From: JACMNW01 sp031402355
GTDB taxonomy: Bacteria > Pseudomonadota > Alphaproteobacteria > Rhodobacterales > Rhodobacteraceae
Assembly (NCBI GenBank): GCA_031402355.1
Contig: JANNSG010000134.1
Coordinates: 1 to 64,000, forward strand
Direction of reading: 5' to 3'
Length of the DNA: 64,000 nucleotides
Part shown: in pieces, positions 42,123 to 51,272 of the stretch
Position numbering within the stretch: position 1 is the stretch's first letter
Layout of the letters: every line of letters starts with the position of its first letter
Made by a program: the position numbers and the translations under genes
The notes under the pieces: model-generated
Told to the model about the DNA's origin: nothing
The model's input: only the letters and a program-made list of their open reading frames with translations
The model's database searches: none

Positions 42123-42971
42123 ATGAAACTCCTCCGTCATGGCGCTTTGGGCGGTGAAAAGCCCGGCATGATCGGCCCCGATGGCTCCATCCGCGATCTG
42201 TCCGGCGTGGTGCCAGATATTGCGGGCGCGGTCCTGTCCGATGCTGTCCTTGCCGCGATCCGCAAGGTTGATCCGTCCAGCCTGCCCTTCGTCTCTGCCT
42301 CTGCCCGTCTTGGCGCTTGCGTCGGCGGCACCGGAAAATTCATCTGCATCGGTCTGAACTACGCCGACCACGCCGCCGAAAGCGGTATGGCCGTGCCGCC
42401 CGAACCCGTGATCTTCATGAAAGCCACGTCTGCCATCTGCGGCCCGAACGACCCGATCATCATTCCCCGCACATCGGTGAAAACGGATTGGGAGGTGGAA
42501 TTGGCCGTGATCATCGGCACAAAGGCCAAGTATGTCAGTGAGGCCGACGCGCTGAACCACGTTGCAGGATATGCCGTCTCTAACGACGTATCAGAACGCG
42601 CCTTTCAGAAAGAACGCTCCGGCCAATGGACGAAAGGCAAGTCTTGCGATAATTTCGGCCAGCTTGGTCCCTGGTTGGTCACGCGGGACGAAGTTGCTGA
42701 TCCGCAGAACCTTGCAATGTGGCTGACAGTGAATGGCCAGAAAATGCAGAATGGCTCGACCAAAACCATGGTCTACGGCGTGGCCTTTTTGGTCAGCTAT
42801 CTGTCGCAATTCATGACGTTGCATCCGGGTGATGTGATTTCCACCGGCACCCCGCCCGGCGTCGGCGACGGCATGAAGCCGCAGCGTTTCCTGAAGCCCG
42901 GCGAAGTGGTCGAACTTGGCATCGCGGGTCTTGGCCAACAGCGACAGGATGTGATTGCCGATCCGGTTTGA
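42123..42971 (+). CDS. FAH-family hydrolase (2,4-diketo-3-deoxy-L-fuconate hydrolase-like)
   Basis: A 282-residue fumarylacetoacetase-superfamily enzyme cleaving C-C bonds of diketo acids. Metal-binding and active-site features are FICIGLNYADHAAESG, DWEVELAVIIG (Glu pair), YAVSNDVSERAFQ and STGTPPGVGDG. Together with the SDR it would finish a non-phosphorylative L-fucose-type route giving pyruvate and lactate. Alternatively it acts on another sugar acid. It is the last gene of the operon beginning at the ATPase. Confidence 0.82.
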   Translation: MKLLRHGALGGEKPGMIGPDGSIRDLSGVVPDIAGAVLSDAVLAAIRKVDPSSLPFVSASARLGACVGGTGKFICIGLNYADHAAESGMAVPPEPVIFMKATSAICGPNDPIIIPRTSVKTDWEVELAVIIGTKAKYVSEADALNHVAGYAVSNDVSERAFQKERSGQWTKGKSCDNFGQLGPWLVTRDEVADPQNLAMWLTVNGQKMQNGSTKTMVYGVAFLVSYLSQFMTLHPGDVISTGTPPGVGDGMKPQRFLKPGEVVELGIAGLGQQRQDVIADPV

Positions 42972-43158
42972 AAGCAGAATTGATCGCGCAGGATGGTCAT
43001 TTGCGCGAATTGATTTCAATCAAATCGCGCCGCGTCTGCCTGCCCGGGGCAGGCGCGTTCCGCACCCACCCAGTCAGACGCGCCCCGATTTTCCAACGTT
43101 AGTGTGCTGCACCACACCTCTTGCCCAACGGCGTCCCGCCTTTTGGGCAACGAATCGA

Positions 43159-43181
43159 AAAACGCTACCCGGTAGCGTTTT
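43159..43181. terminator. Inverted repeat between convergent genes
   Basis: AAAACGCTACC and GGTAGCGTTTT flank a single C, followed by TTTT-type flanks on both strands. It could be a bidirectional terminator for the sugar operon and the DUF1501 gene. The odd-length palindrome also resembles LacI-family operators, but it lies near no promoter. Confidence 0.5.
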
Positions 43182-43206
43182 CAAATCGGTCCGAAGTGAA
43201 TCAAAC

Positions 43207-44346
43207 CTACCCCCACAACCCCAAGGGCGCAGGCTGCACAAAGCCGGGGAACACTGTGCTTAAATCCGCCGCCTTCATATGGCCCGACATCAATTCTGCC
43301 AGAACAGAACGGTAGTCCGTCGTCACGGCCAGATCAGCGCCTTCCTCCAACATATCATTGGCAAGCCCCGGCCAACGGCCCAACATGCGGCCACCCTTCG
43401 CTTGCGGTCCAAGCACCATCATCACATTGCCACGCCCATGATCGGTGCCGCCTGAGGCATTGGATCGCAAGCGGCGGCCGAACTCGCTCATCACCACAAC
43501 GCTTGCATCTTGCTGCAGCGGCCCCAGATCGCGCCAGAACGCCATCAGCCCTTCGGACAGCCAGCGCACCTGATTGCCAAAATCGCCCGCTTGCCGCACA
43601 TGCGTATCCCACCCCGGCACATCGACCGTGGCCACCCGCGTGCCCATCCCTAACTTCAAAGTCTGCGCAATCGTCATCAACGGGGCCGAAATCGGGTTAT
43701 CTGCTGGATACTCCACCTCCGGTGCATAGGGGCGCACGGCCCCATCCGCCTCCGACCAGATCCGGCCTGCTATCATTTGCGACAGATCCAGCAATTGCCG
43801 CATCGACGCATCCACAGGCCCATGCGCGCCAAACCCTTGCGCCAGCCTTGCCCGCAGCGCCGGGGCCAGCCAATGCCCGCCTGCAAGTACGAGATTGCCC
43901 AGTTCTTCCGCCACCGCCGCCTCATGCCCGTCCAGTGCGCCGGGCAGGGTGGTGCCCACGGCAAGGGCGGGCAATTCAGGGCCGGCAGGAATGGTCTTCA
44001 GCCACCGACCCAGCCAGCCGCCGGCATCTGCAGATCCCGCCGCCCGTTCGATCCGCGCCTCGGCATCAAAATGGCTGCGCGTCGCCTCGGATAGGCCTGC
44101 CGCATGAATCAATGAAAGATCACCCGCATCATAAAGCTGCGACAGCGCCCCCGCCGCCGAATGAAACCGGAAATCCACATCGGCAAACTGCTGCTTAATA
44201 GTGTGACCCGCGCCGTCACCCTTGCGCAACACGCGCAAATCCTCTGGCCGCCCGGCAATGAAATCGGGGTCAGACGTCGGGCTGACCAAAGCCAATCCAT
44301 CCGATCCGCCACGCAAAAAGACCACAACCAGGGTTGGCTCGCCCAT
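43207..44346 (-). CDS. DUF1501 family protein
   Basis: A 379-residue protein of the DUF1501 family (alkaline-phosphatase-like fold of unknown function). It starts MGEPTLVVVFLRGGSDGLAL, a family-typical N-terminus, and has SHFDAEARIE, VDVPGWDTHVRQ and the conserved VVMSEFGRRLRSNASGGTDHGRGN (key residues SEFGRR, TDHG). Usually exported and paired with DUF1800, as here, 8 bp after it. No own signal peptide is evident; it may be carried out with its partner by Tat, which is speculation. Confidence 0.87.
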   Translation of the reverse strand: MGEPTLVVVFLRGGSDGLALVSPTSDPDFIAGRPEDLRVLRKGDGAGHTIKQQFADVDFRFHSAAGALSQLYDAGDLSLIHAAGLSEATRSHFDAEARIERAAGSADAGGWLGRWLKTIPAGPELPALAVGTTLPGALDGHEAAVAEELGNLVLAGGHWLAPALRARLAQGFGAHGPVDASMRQLLDLSQMIAGRIWSEADGAVRPYAPEVEYPADNPISAPLMTIAQTLKLGMGTRVATVDVPGWDTHVRQAGDFGNQVRWLSEGLMAFWRDLGPLQQDASVVVMSEFGRRLRSNASGGTDHGRGNVMMVLGPQAKGGRMLGRWPGLANDMLEEGADLAVTTDYRSVLAELMSGHMKAADLSTVFPGFVQPAPLGLWG

Positions 44347-44354
44347 CTTTCCCC

Positions 44355-46025
44355 CTAACGCATCATGAAATGCGGCGTCATTGCCGCAAAGGCCACTGCC
44401 ATCGCGGCCACCCCTTGCCGGTCTTCCGGAGTCAGCGCCATGGTGGCATCAACATCGCCCACCTCAAATGCCGCCGACAATTCGGGCAGCAAATCGGGCG
44501 CATCAGGCCCGCGCAGCCGTGCCACCCAATACCCGGTGAAGGCCGCAAAACTGCTTGCCTCCGGTGGTGTGGCTGCCGCCAGCGACGTCTGAGTGCAGCC
44601 AAACCAATCATCATGCGCAAAGAAAGCAAGATCAACAAAACGGTTCATGGTGGACGGCGAAGACCACCGCGATGCGCGGTCAGGGTGGCCAGTGGGAGGC
44701 CCGTAGGAATGCTGATGCCAGCCCGCACGCGCCAATTGCCAATCAAAGCCCAACTCGGTTGCCGAAATTTCTGCTCCGGTGGCACGGTAAAGACCGGCCA
44801 GAAACTCAAACGGCCGCCGCAGCTTTGATGGCGGGGTGTCAGCAAACAACGGCTCCGCCACGATCGCGCGGATCACCTGAGCGATCTGGTCGGGCGCATC
44901 AGAAGCGCCCAGAAACACTGTTGCCATACGGTCAATCATGCCCGGATCGGGATCGTCCACCAACAGCCGCCGGATCAGTTTCCTGCACACATAGGCCGCT
45001 GTGCCGGGATGCGTGGCCAGCATGTCCAACACCCGGTCACCGTCTGCCATCGGCGCTTGGTTCGGGCCAAACTCCACCCCCAGAATGCGCTTTTGATACG
45101 GGTCATGCCACGCCTCGACATAGTGAAAACGCCCGGTCTTGGGCGTCGCAACCCCTTCGCTGACATACCGCCCGTCGCCCACCGTCCAGCCGGTAAAAGC
45201 CCGCGCCACCTCGTATACATCCTGATCAATATAGGCCAAGGCCAGCCCATCCTCCGCCCCCGGCACATCGCGCCAGTTTGGGGCGGTATCATTGACGTAG
45301 TTTTGCGCCCCCAAAGTGTGCAATTCCAGCAATTCGCGGGCAAAGTTTTCATTCGCGGGGCTGGCCCTGCTTTCTTCATTGTTCAAGTAGTACAGCATGG
45401 CAGGCGACCGCGCGACGCCCCCCAACATCGCGCGAAAACTGCCAAAGGCATTGTCGCGCAACATCGCGTCATAGCTGGGAAAAAACGCTGCCGTCATTTC
45501 AGATTTCATCGCATTGACGCTGAAATGATCATGCCAGAACTGCGTCACCAATTCGCGCAACTGTGCCTTGGCATGCACGGCCCGGATCAGCGACGCCGCG
45601 ATCACTTCCTGTGCAGGCCGGATGCGTTCGGTGTATTCCATCGCAATGGTGAAATCCAAAAATGCCACATGGCTTGCCGGATCTGCTGTCAGGCTGGTCA
45701 GCGGGCGCATCTCGTCCATTGCCGGCCAACTTCCGGCCTCTCCGTCATCACCCGCTTCGTAGTTTATCCGCAATCGCGCGGCTGCAAGGCGGGTGTCCAA
45801 GTCTGCGTCACTGGCAGGCATAGCCAGCTGCGCCTCTAGCCACCCAAGCGCACCAAGGCCTGCATAGTCGGCTCGCGAGGCGTCGTTTGCACCAAAACTT
45901 AGCCTGTTCAAAAACTGCTCCGCGCCAGACACGCCTGCATCGGCCAGCGCCAGAACCGGGCGGGGCAGGGCCGTAGCCACGCAAAGAGCGGCAAGCCGTT
46001 GATGAAAAGCGCGACGTGTCAGCAT
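44355..46025 (-). CDS. DUF1800 family exported protein
   Basis: A 556-residue protein with a twin-arginine signal (MLTRRAFHQRLAALC, hydrophobic run to about residue 27). Family features are RLSFGAND near the start, LVTQFWHDHFSVN, NENFARELLELHTLG and AYVCRKLIRRLLVDD. Function unknown; it always travels with DUF1501. ATG 46025 is chosen because the Tat motif follows at once; a 57-residue upstream extension lacks coding character. Confidence 0.88.
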   Translation of the reverse strand: MLTRRAFHQRLAALCVATALPRPVLALADAGVSGAEQFLNRLSFGANDASRADYAGLGALGWLEAQLAMPASDADLDTRLAAARLRINYEAGDDGEAGSWPAMDEMRPLTSLTADPASHVAFLDFTIAMEYTERIRPAQEVIAASLIRAVHAKAQLRELVTQFWHDHFSVNAMKSEMTAAFFPSYDAMLRDNAFGSFRAMLGGVARSPAMLYYLNNEESRASPANENFARELLELHTLGAQNYVNDTAPNWRDVPGAEDGLALAYIDQDVYEVARAFTGWTVGDGRYVSEGVATPKTGRFHYVEAWHDPYQKRILGVEFGPNQAPMADGDRVLDMLATHPGTAAYVCRKLIRRLLVDDPDPGMIDRMATVFLGASDAPDQIAQVIRAIVAEPLFADTPPSKLRRPFEFLAGLYRATGAEISATELGFDWQLARAGWHQHSYGPPTGHPDRASRWSSPSTMNRFVDLAFFAHDDWFGCTQTSLAAATPPEASSFAAFTGYWVARLRGPDAPDLLPELSAAFEVGDVDATMALTPEDRQGVAAMAVAFAAMTPHFMMR

Positions 46026-46222
46026 GGCGGTCCCTGTCTTTTCTTGCGTAAAAAAGCATTTTTGATCAAAAGCATAGCGCAGCATGCAAGCTTGCCAAAT
46101 ACTTTTTGACAGCATGCCGCACCTTGCGCGATTTCCTGCACAGAAACCCGCCTGACGGATGCGGCTTGGCAAGGCGTTGCTTTTGCACCAAAACACCCTT
46201 CACTCTAAAAATGGACAACACA

Positions 46223-47353
46223 ATGGCGCAGCGGTTCAAATTTCAGGTGAACGCCGCCGACGGCAAAGCGCGGACAGGCGTCATCAGCACCCCACGCGGT
46301 GATATTCGAACGCCAGCCTTCATGCCGGTGGGCACGGCGGCTACCGTCAAGGCGATGCTGCCTGACTCTGTCCGTGCCACCGGGGCCGATATCCTGCTGG
46401 GCAACACCTATCATTTGATGCTGCGCCCGACCGCCGAACGCATTGCGCGCCTTGGTGGCCTGCACACATTCATGAACTGGGATCGCCCAATTCTAACGGA
46501 TAGTGGCGGCTTCCAAGTCATGTCCCTCGCCGCCCTGCGCAAACTGACCGAAGAAGGCGTCACCTTCGCCAGCCATATCGACGGATCGAAGCACATGCTG
46601 TCGCCAGAGCGCAGCATGGAGATCCAGAAACTGCTCGGCTCCGACATCGTCATGTGCTTTGACGAATGCCCGGCCTTGCCTGCTACCGACGCAGAAGTTG
46701 CCAAGTCCATGGCGCTTTCCATGCGTTGGGCGCAAAGATCTCGCGATGCCTTTGGTGATCGCCCCGGCCATGCGTTGTTTGGCATAATGCAGGGCGGTGT
46801 GACGCAGGCACTTCGCGAAGAATCTGCCAAGGCCCTGATCGACATTGGCTTTGATGGCTACGCCGTCGGCGGCCTTGCGGTGGGCGAAGGCCAAAAGGCG
46901 ATGTTTGGCGTCCTCGATTACGCCCCCGACATGCTGCCGCAAGATAAACCCCGCTATCTGATGGGCGTCGGTAAGCCCGATGACATCGTAGGTGCAGTAG
47001 TGCGCGGCATCGACATGATGGATTGCGTTCTGCCGTCACGCTCTGGCCGCACCGGGCAGGCGTGGACCGACCGGGGCCAGGTGAACATCAAAAACGCCCG
47101 CCACATGGACGACCCGCGCCCTTTGGATGAGGCCTGCACATGCCCCGCTTGTGCTAACTACAGCCGCGCCTACCTGCACCACGTCTTCAAATCGGGCGAG
47201 ATCATCGCAACCATGCTACTGACATGGCACAATCTGCATTACTACCAGCAACTGATGCAGGGTCTACGCGATGCGATTGCCGCGCAAGGGTTGACAGAAT
47301 TCGTTGAACGCTTTCACGCGCAACGGGCAGTGGGCGATATTGACCCTAACTAG
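46223..47353 (+). CDS. tgt: tRNA-guanine transglycosylase
   Basis: A 376-residue enzyme exchanging guanine-34 for preQ1 in tRNAs with GUN anticodons. Diagnostic stretches are the substrate motif TPAFMPVGTAATVKAM, DSGGFQVMSLA (catalytic Asp), MCFDECPALP, the nucleophile Asp region GIDMMDCVLPSRSGRTG (key GIDMMDCVLPSR), and the zinc site CTCPACANYSRAYLHH. The ATG 46223 (MAQRFKFQV) is preferred to ATG 46211; the latter lies 12 bases upstream in frame. The 3' end overlaps the next convergent gene by eight bases. Confidence 0.95.
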   Translation: MAQRFKFQVNAADGKARTGVISTPRGDIRTPAFMPVGTAATVKAMLPDSVRATGADILLGNTYHLMLRPTAERIARLGGLHTFMNWDRPILTDSGGFQVMSLAALRKLTEEGVTFASHIDGSKHMLSPERSMEIQKLLGSDIVMCFDECPALPATDAEVAKSMALSMRWAQRSRDAFGDRPGHALFGIMQGGVTQALREESAKALIDIGFDGYAVGGLAVGEGQKAMFGVLDYAPDMLPQDKPRYLMGVGKPDDIVGAVVRGIDMMDCVLPSRSGRTGQAWTDRGQVNIKNARHMDDPRPLDEACTCPACANYSRAYLHHVFKSGEIIATMLLTWHNLHYYQQLMQGLRDAIAAQGLTEFVERFHAQRAVGDIDPN

Positions 47354-47879
47354 CTTTTCGTTGGACGGTGAACATCAACGTGCAGCCGGGTTCCTTTTTA
47401 CCGTCGAACTGGGTGTCAACAAGTTGTTCCTTACACTCTATATGGATCATGTTGTGGGACCCAAAGGGTATGTCAACATCCATTATTTGCGGTTCACCCG
47501 GCCCGTTACGGACCTGCCATTTTGGTTCGTGCTTGTGGTAATGCTTGAAGTAAACAGATGTAGAACTTGCGCCTAGAGTAATAGGCGTAACGCCGGCGAC
47601 CGAAATGCCCAGAATATTTTTGTCCAAGAACACACCAATGCGTTTGTCGCGATTGGAAGCCACCTGAATTCCGTTCGGCATGATTTGCGCCCTGAAACCG
47701 GGTGCGGCATCAAGACCACCAACAAACGTGTTGTGATCCATGAAACGCTCGATGCAGCGGCCAATCACCTCCATCTGGTCAAATCCATTTGATGGCGGGG
47801 TGGCCTTGGACTGCGTGCTTTGTGGTGCGGCGGCAGGTTTTGGGGGCGCTGCTGGTTTGCGGCCAAATAGGTTGAACAT
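47346..47879 (-). CDS. Hypothetical protein
   Basis: A 177-residue protein without a recognised domain. Residues 8-30 are Pro/Ala-rich (KPAAPPKPAAAPQSTQSKA) and precede a folded region with VIGRCIERFMDHNTFVGGLD and a beta-rich C-terminus. It has no signal peptide. Its 3' end overlaps the end of tgt by eight bases, and it is convergent to it. Function unknown. Confidence 0.7.
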   Translation of the reverse strand: MFNLFGRKPAAPPKPAAAPQSTQSKATPPSNGFDQMEVIGRCIERFMDHNTFVGGLDAAPGFRAQIMPNGIQVASNRDKRIGVFLDKNILGISVAGVTPITLGASSTSVYFKHYHKHEPKWQVRNGPGEPQIMDVDIPFGSHNMIHIECKEQLVDTQFDGKKEPGCTLMFTVQRKAS

Positions 47880-48141
47880 TTGATTTCCTCAGAAAAAGGC
47901 GATTGTTCCAATAACCGCAAGTAATGTGGCAAGATTTTGGCGATTGCCGTGCTTTTACTTGATGAACATTCTTTGCATTGTCTGCTTGCAGCCCGCCCCT
48001 CAGAGGCGCATCATCGCAAGCACGGTTTGGTGCAGTTGAAACACCGCAAGGTCAGCACCAGATATACTTACCAAGACAGGGAATAGCCAAAGTGCTGCCG
48101 ATATCCGGGGCCGGGGCCGTTCTGCCAGCAAAGGACATAAT

Positions 48142-50550
48142 ATGACCGACCAACTTTCCGCCTCGTATCCCGTGCTTCCGCTGCGCGATATTGTCGTCTT
48201 CCCGCATATGATCGTGCCGCTGTTTGTGGGCCGCGAAAAATCGGTTCGCGCACTGGAAGAGGTGATGGCAGATGACAAGCAGATTCTGCTTTCGTCGCAG
48301 ATCGACCCGTCGATTGACGATCCGACCACCGATGGCATTTACCGCGTCGGAGTTCTGGCCAATGTGCTGCAACTGCTGAAGCTGCCCGATGGCACTGTGA
48401 AAGTGTTGGTCGAGGGCAAGGCGCGGGTGCAGATCACCGAATTTGTCACCAACCCATCGTTCTTTGAGGCCTCTGCCGAACTGTTGACCGAAGTGCCCGG
48501 CGATGCCGCGTCAGTTGAGGCTTTGGTGCGCACGGTAGGCGAAGAATTCGAACGTTATGCCAAGATCAAGAAGAATATCCCCGAAGAGGCGCTTTCTGCC
48601 GTTGCCGAAACCCGCGAACCCAACCGTCTGGCCGACCTTGTGTCCGGCCATCTGGGCGTGGATGTGGCGCTGAAGCAAGACCTTCTGGAAACCCTGAACG
48701 TGGCTGAACGCCTTGAAAAGGTCTACGGCCAGATGCAGGGCGAAATGTCGGTGCTGCAGGTCGAGAAAAAGATCAAGACTCGCGTCAAAAGCCAGATGGA
48801 GCGTACCCAGCGCGAATATTATCTGAACGAACAGATGAAGGCCATTCAGCGCGAACTTGGCGATGGCGAGGAAGGCCAGAACGAAGTGGCTGAGCTGGAG
48901 GCCCGTATCGCCAAGACGCAGTTTTCGAAGGAAGCCCGCGATAAGGCGGAAGCCGAGCTGAAAAAGCTGAAATCCATGTCCCCGATGAGCGCCGAAGCGA
49001 CCGTCGTGCGCAACTACCTCGACTGGCTGCTTTCGGTGCCATGGGGCGTCAAGTCCCGCATGAAGAAAGACCTAGGTGCTGCTCAAAAGGTGCTGGATGC
49101 CGATCACTACGGGTTAGAGAAGGTCAAGGAACGCATCGTTGAATATCTGGCAGTGCAAGCCCGGTCTGCCAAACTGAAAGGCCCGATCCTTTGCTTGGTC
49201 GGCCCCCCCGGCGTGGGTAAAACTTCGCTCGGGCGGTCGGTTGCCAAGGCCACGGGGCGTGAATTCATCCGCATCTCGCTGGGCGGGGTGCGTGACGAAT
49301 CCGAAATACGCGGTCACCGCCGTACCTATATCGGCTCAATGCCCGGCAAGATTATCCAGGCGCTGAAGAAAGCGAAAACCACCAACCCGCTGATCCTGCT
49401 CGATGAAATTGACAAGATGGGTCAGGATTTCCGCGGCGATCCGGCATCGGCGATGCTTGAGGTGTTGGACCCTGAACAAAACGCCACCTTCACAGATCAC
49501 TATCTGGAAGTGGAATATGATCTGTCAAACGTGATGTTCATCACCACGGCGAACAGCTACAACATGCCCTCGCCTTTGCTTGACCGGATGGAAATCATTC
49601 CGCTGGCAGGCTATACCGAGGATGAAAAGCGCGAAATTGCCAAGGGTCACCTGATCGCCAAGCAAATCGCCAATCACGCGCTGAAAAAGGGTGAATTCAA
49701 GATCACCGACGACGCCTTGCTGGAAATGATCCGCACCTACACCCGCGAAGCCGGTGTGCGGAATCTGGAACGCGAAATCGCCAAACTGGCGCGCAAAGCG
49801 GTCACTGAAATCGTCAAGGGCACCACCAAAACGGTTGAAGTGACGCCAGACCTGCTGGAAAGTTTCCTTGGGGTAAAGCGCTACCGTTACGGTCTGGCTG
49901 AACTTGAAGATCAGGTTGGCGTGGTCACTGGCCTTGCCTGGACATCGGTCGGCGGTGAGTTGCTGTCGATTGAGGCGCTGCGTCTGCCCGGCAAGGGTCG
50001 CATGAAAACCACAGGCAAACTGGGCGATGTGATGAAGGAAAGCATCGAGGCGGCAAGCAGCTATGTCCGCTCTGTCTCGCCGCAACTGGGTGTCAAGCCG
50101 ACCAAGTTCGAGACGATGGATATCCACGTTCACGTACCCGAAGGCGCCACGCCGAAGGATGGTCCCTCGGCGGGGCTGGCCATGGTTACCTCTATCGTGT
50201 CGGTGATCACCGGCATTCCGGTGCGCCGCGACATTGCGATGACGGGTGAGGTAACCCTGCGCGGCAATGCACTGCCGATCGGCGGCTTGAAGGAAAAACT
50301 GCTGGCGGCGCTGCGTGGCGGCATCAAGACCGTGCTGATTCCGCAGGAAAATGCCAAGGATCTGATCGAAATTCCTGACAATGTGAAACAGGGTTTGACC
50401 ATCATCCCGGTTTCCCATGTGCGTGAAGTTCTCAAGCACGCCTTGGTGCGCAGCCCCGAACCTATCGAGTGGGACGAAGCGGCGGAAGAAGCGGCAGCCG
50501 CTGCCCGGCAGGCCGTACCCGGGCTACCTCAGGCGCAGACCGCGCATTGA
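48142..50550 (+). CDS. lon: Lon ATP-dependent protease
   Basis: An 802-residue AAA+ serine protease degrading misfolded and regulatory proteins in the cytoplasm. The N-terminal substrate domain (LPLRDIVVFPHMIVPLFVGR) is followed by the AAA+ module with Walker A GPPGVGKTS and Walker B PLILLDEIDKM, and the protease domain with catalytic Ser in PKDGPSAGLAM and Lys in GGLKEKLLAALRGG. AAGGA at about 48126 is the ribosome site. It is monocistronic, ending at a strong hairpin terminator. Confidence 0.98.
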   Translation: MTDQLSASYPVLPLRDIVVFPHMIVPLFVGREKSVRALEEVMADDKQILLSSQIDPSIDDPTTDGIYRVGVLANVLQLLKLPDGTVKVLVEGKARVQITEFVTNPSFFEASAELLTEVPGDAASVEALVRTVGEEFERYAKIKKNIPEEALSAVAETREPNRLADLVSGHLGVDVALKQDLLETLNVAERLEKVYGQMQGEMSVLQVEKKIKTRVKSQMERTQREYYLNEQMKAIQRELGDGEEGQNEVAELEARIAKTQFSKEARDKAEAELKKLKSMSPMSAEATVVRNYLDWLLSVPWGVKSRMKKDLGAAQKVLDADHYGLEKVKERIVEYLAVQARSAKLKGPILCLVGPPGVGKTSLGRSVAKATGREFIRISLGGVRDESEIRGHRRTYIGSMPGKIIQALKKAKTTNPLILLDEIDKMGQDFRGDPASAMLEVLDPEQNATFTDHYLEVEYDLSNVMFITTANSYNMPSPLLDRMEIIPLAGYTEDEKREIAKGHLIAKQIANHALKKGEFKITDDALLEMIRTYTREAGVRNLEREIAKLARKAVTEIVKGTTKTVEVTPDLLESFLGVKRYRYGLAELEDQVGVVTGLAWTSVGGELLSIEALRLPGKGRMKTTGKLGDVMKESIEAASSYVRSVSPQLGVKPTKFETMDIHVHVPEGATPKDGPSAGLAMVTSIVSVITGIPVRRDIAMTGEVTLRGNALPIGGLKEKLLAALRGGIKTVLIPQENAKDLIEIPDNVKQGLTIIPVSHVREVLKHALVRSPEPIEWDEAAEEAAAAARQAVPGLPQAQTAH

Positions 50551-50567
50551 GTTCAGGATAAAAAAAG

Positions 50568-50594
50568 GCATGACGCGCCCGGTGCGCGTCATGC
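50568..50594 (+). terminator. Rho-independent terminator of lon
   Basis: Perfect 11-bp stem GCATGACGCGC/GCGCGTCATGC with a CCGGT loop, preceded by A-run and followed by ATTTTC, 18 bases after the lon stop. Confidence 0.85.
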
Positions 50595-50694
50595 ATTTTC
50601 CAATGACGCCCTGCGACGCATCGGAAAGTATGGGTTGCCGGTGCCTGCCGCTTGAACGATCAGCTTTGATGTCGGAATAATGACCAGTAACCAA

Positions 50695-50719
50695 AAAAGC
50701 GCTCCTGCGGGGCGCTTTT
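50695..50719. terminator. Bidirectional hairpin between lon and the small membrane protein gene
   Basis: Stem AAAAGCGC/GCGCTTTT with loop TCCTGCGGG, A-run on one side and T-run on the other. It can terminate the small minus-strand gene at 50749. Confidence 0.75.
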
Positions 50720-50748
50720 GAGGGGACAAAAATCCAATAACGTGACGG

Positions 50749-50976
50749 TCAGATTGGTGCAGGAGGTGGCACCACGCCGCCGCCGCCGCTACCCCCGGAA
50801 ACCGCGGCTGCGATCAACAACAGCAAGATGATCGGGATGACAATGCCGCCTGCGGATGACGAAGCGGCAGCCTCGACTTCGTCAGGGGCCATGATTGGTT
50901 CGCCCAGACCACCTGCCGTCGCTGTCATCGCTGACAGTGCAAGCACGGCCGTCGTTGTCACAAGAAGTTTACGCAT
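50749..50976 (-). CDS. Small exported protein with a hydrophobic helix and Gly/Pro tail
   Basis: A 75-residue protein: an N-terminal signal peptide (MRKLLVTTTAVLALSAMTATA), an acidic linker (EPIMAPDEVEAAASS), a second hydrophobic helix (GGIVIPIILLLLIAAAV) and a C-terminal tail SGGSGGGGVVPPPAPI. Such small Gly-rich exported proteins recur in Rhodobacterales; function is unknown. A GGGA-type ribosome site precedes the ATG. Confidence 0.75.
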   Translation of the reverse strand: MRKLLVTTTAVLALSAMTATAGGLGEPIMAPDEVEAAASSSAGGIVIPIILLLLIAAAVSGGSGGGGVVPPPAPI

Positions 50977-51272
50977 CGTCCCGTCTCCCCAATTAAAACT
51001 AGGCCAAACCCTTACTGTCCATTTGCTTCAAGTCAACCGGGAACTGTCATCTAAAGGAATATTAGCGGGAATTGACCGAACACTAAAGCGTCGAACAAGA
51101 CGGATGGCAAACAGCGGGATGTTGTGGCCGTCCGGCTCTCTCGGGTGGGGAGGAGCCCTCAACCGATCGGGGAAATTCTGCCTTTCCTGTGGTCCGACGC
51201 TAAATCCAGTAGAGTTTGGGACAAATTGCCGCTAAAGATGGTGGATGAGTCAGCTTAAGCAACAGGGCCATC

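Noticed and set aside
43159..43181. LacI-family operator at the end of the sugar operon
   Set aside because: It lies between the ends of two convergent genes, away from any promoter, and differs from the CTAACATGTTAG motif. A terminator is more likely.
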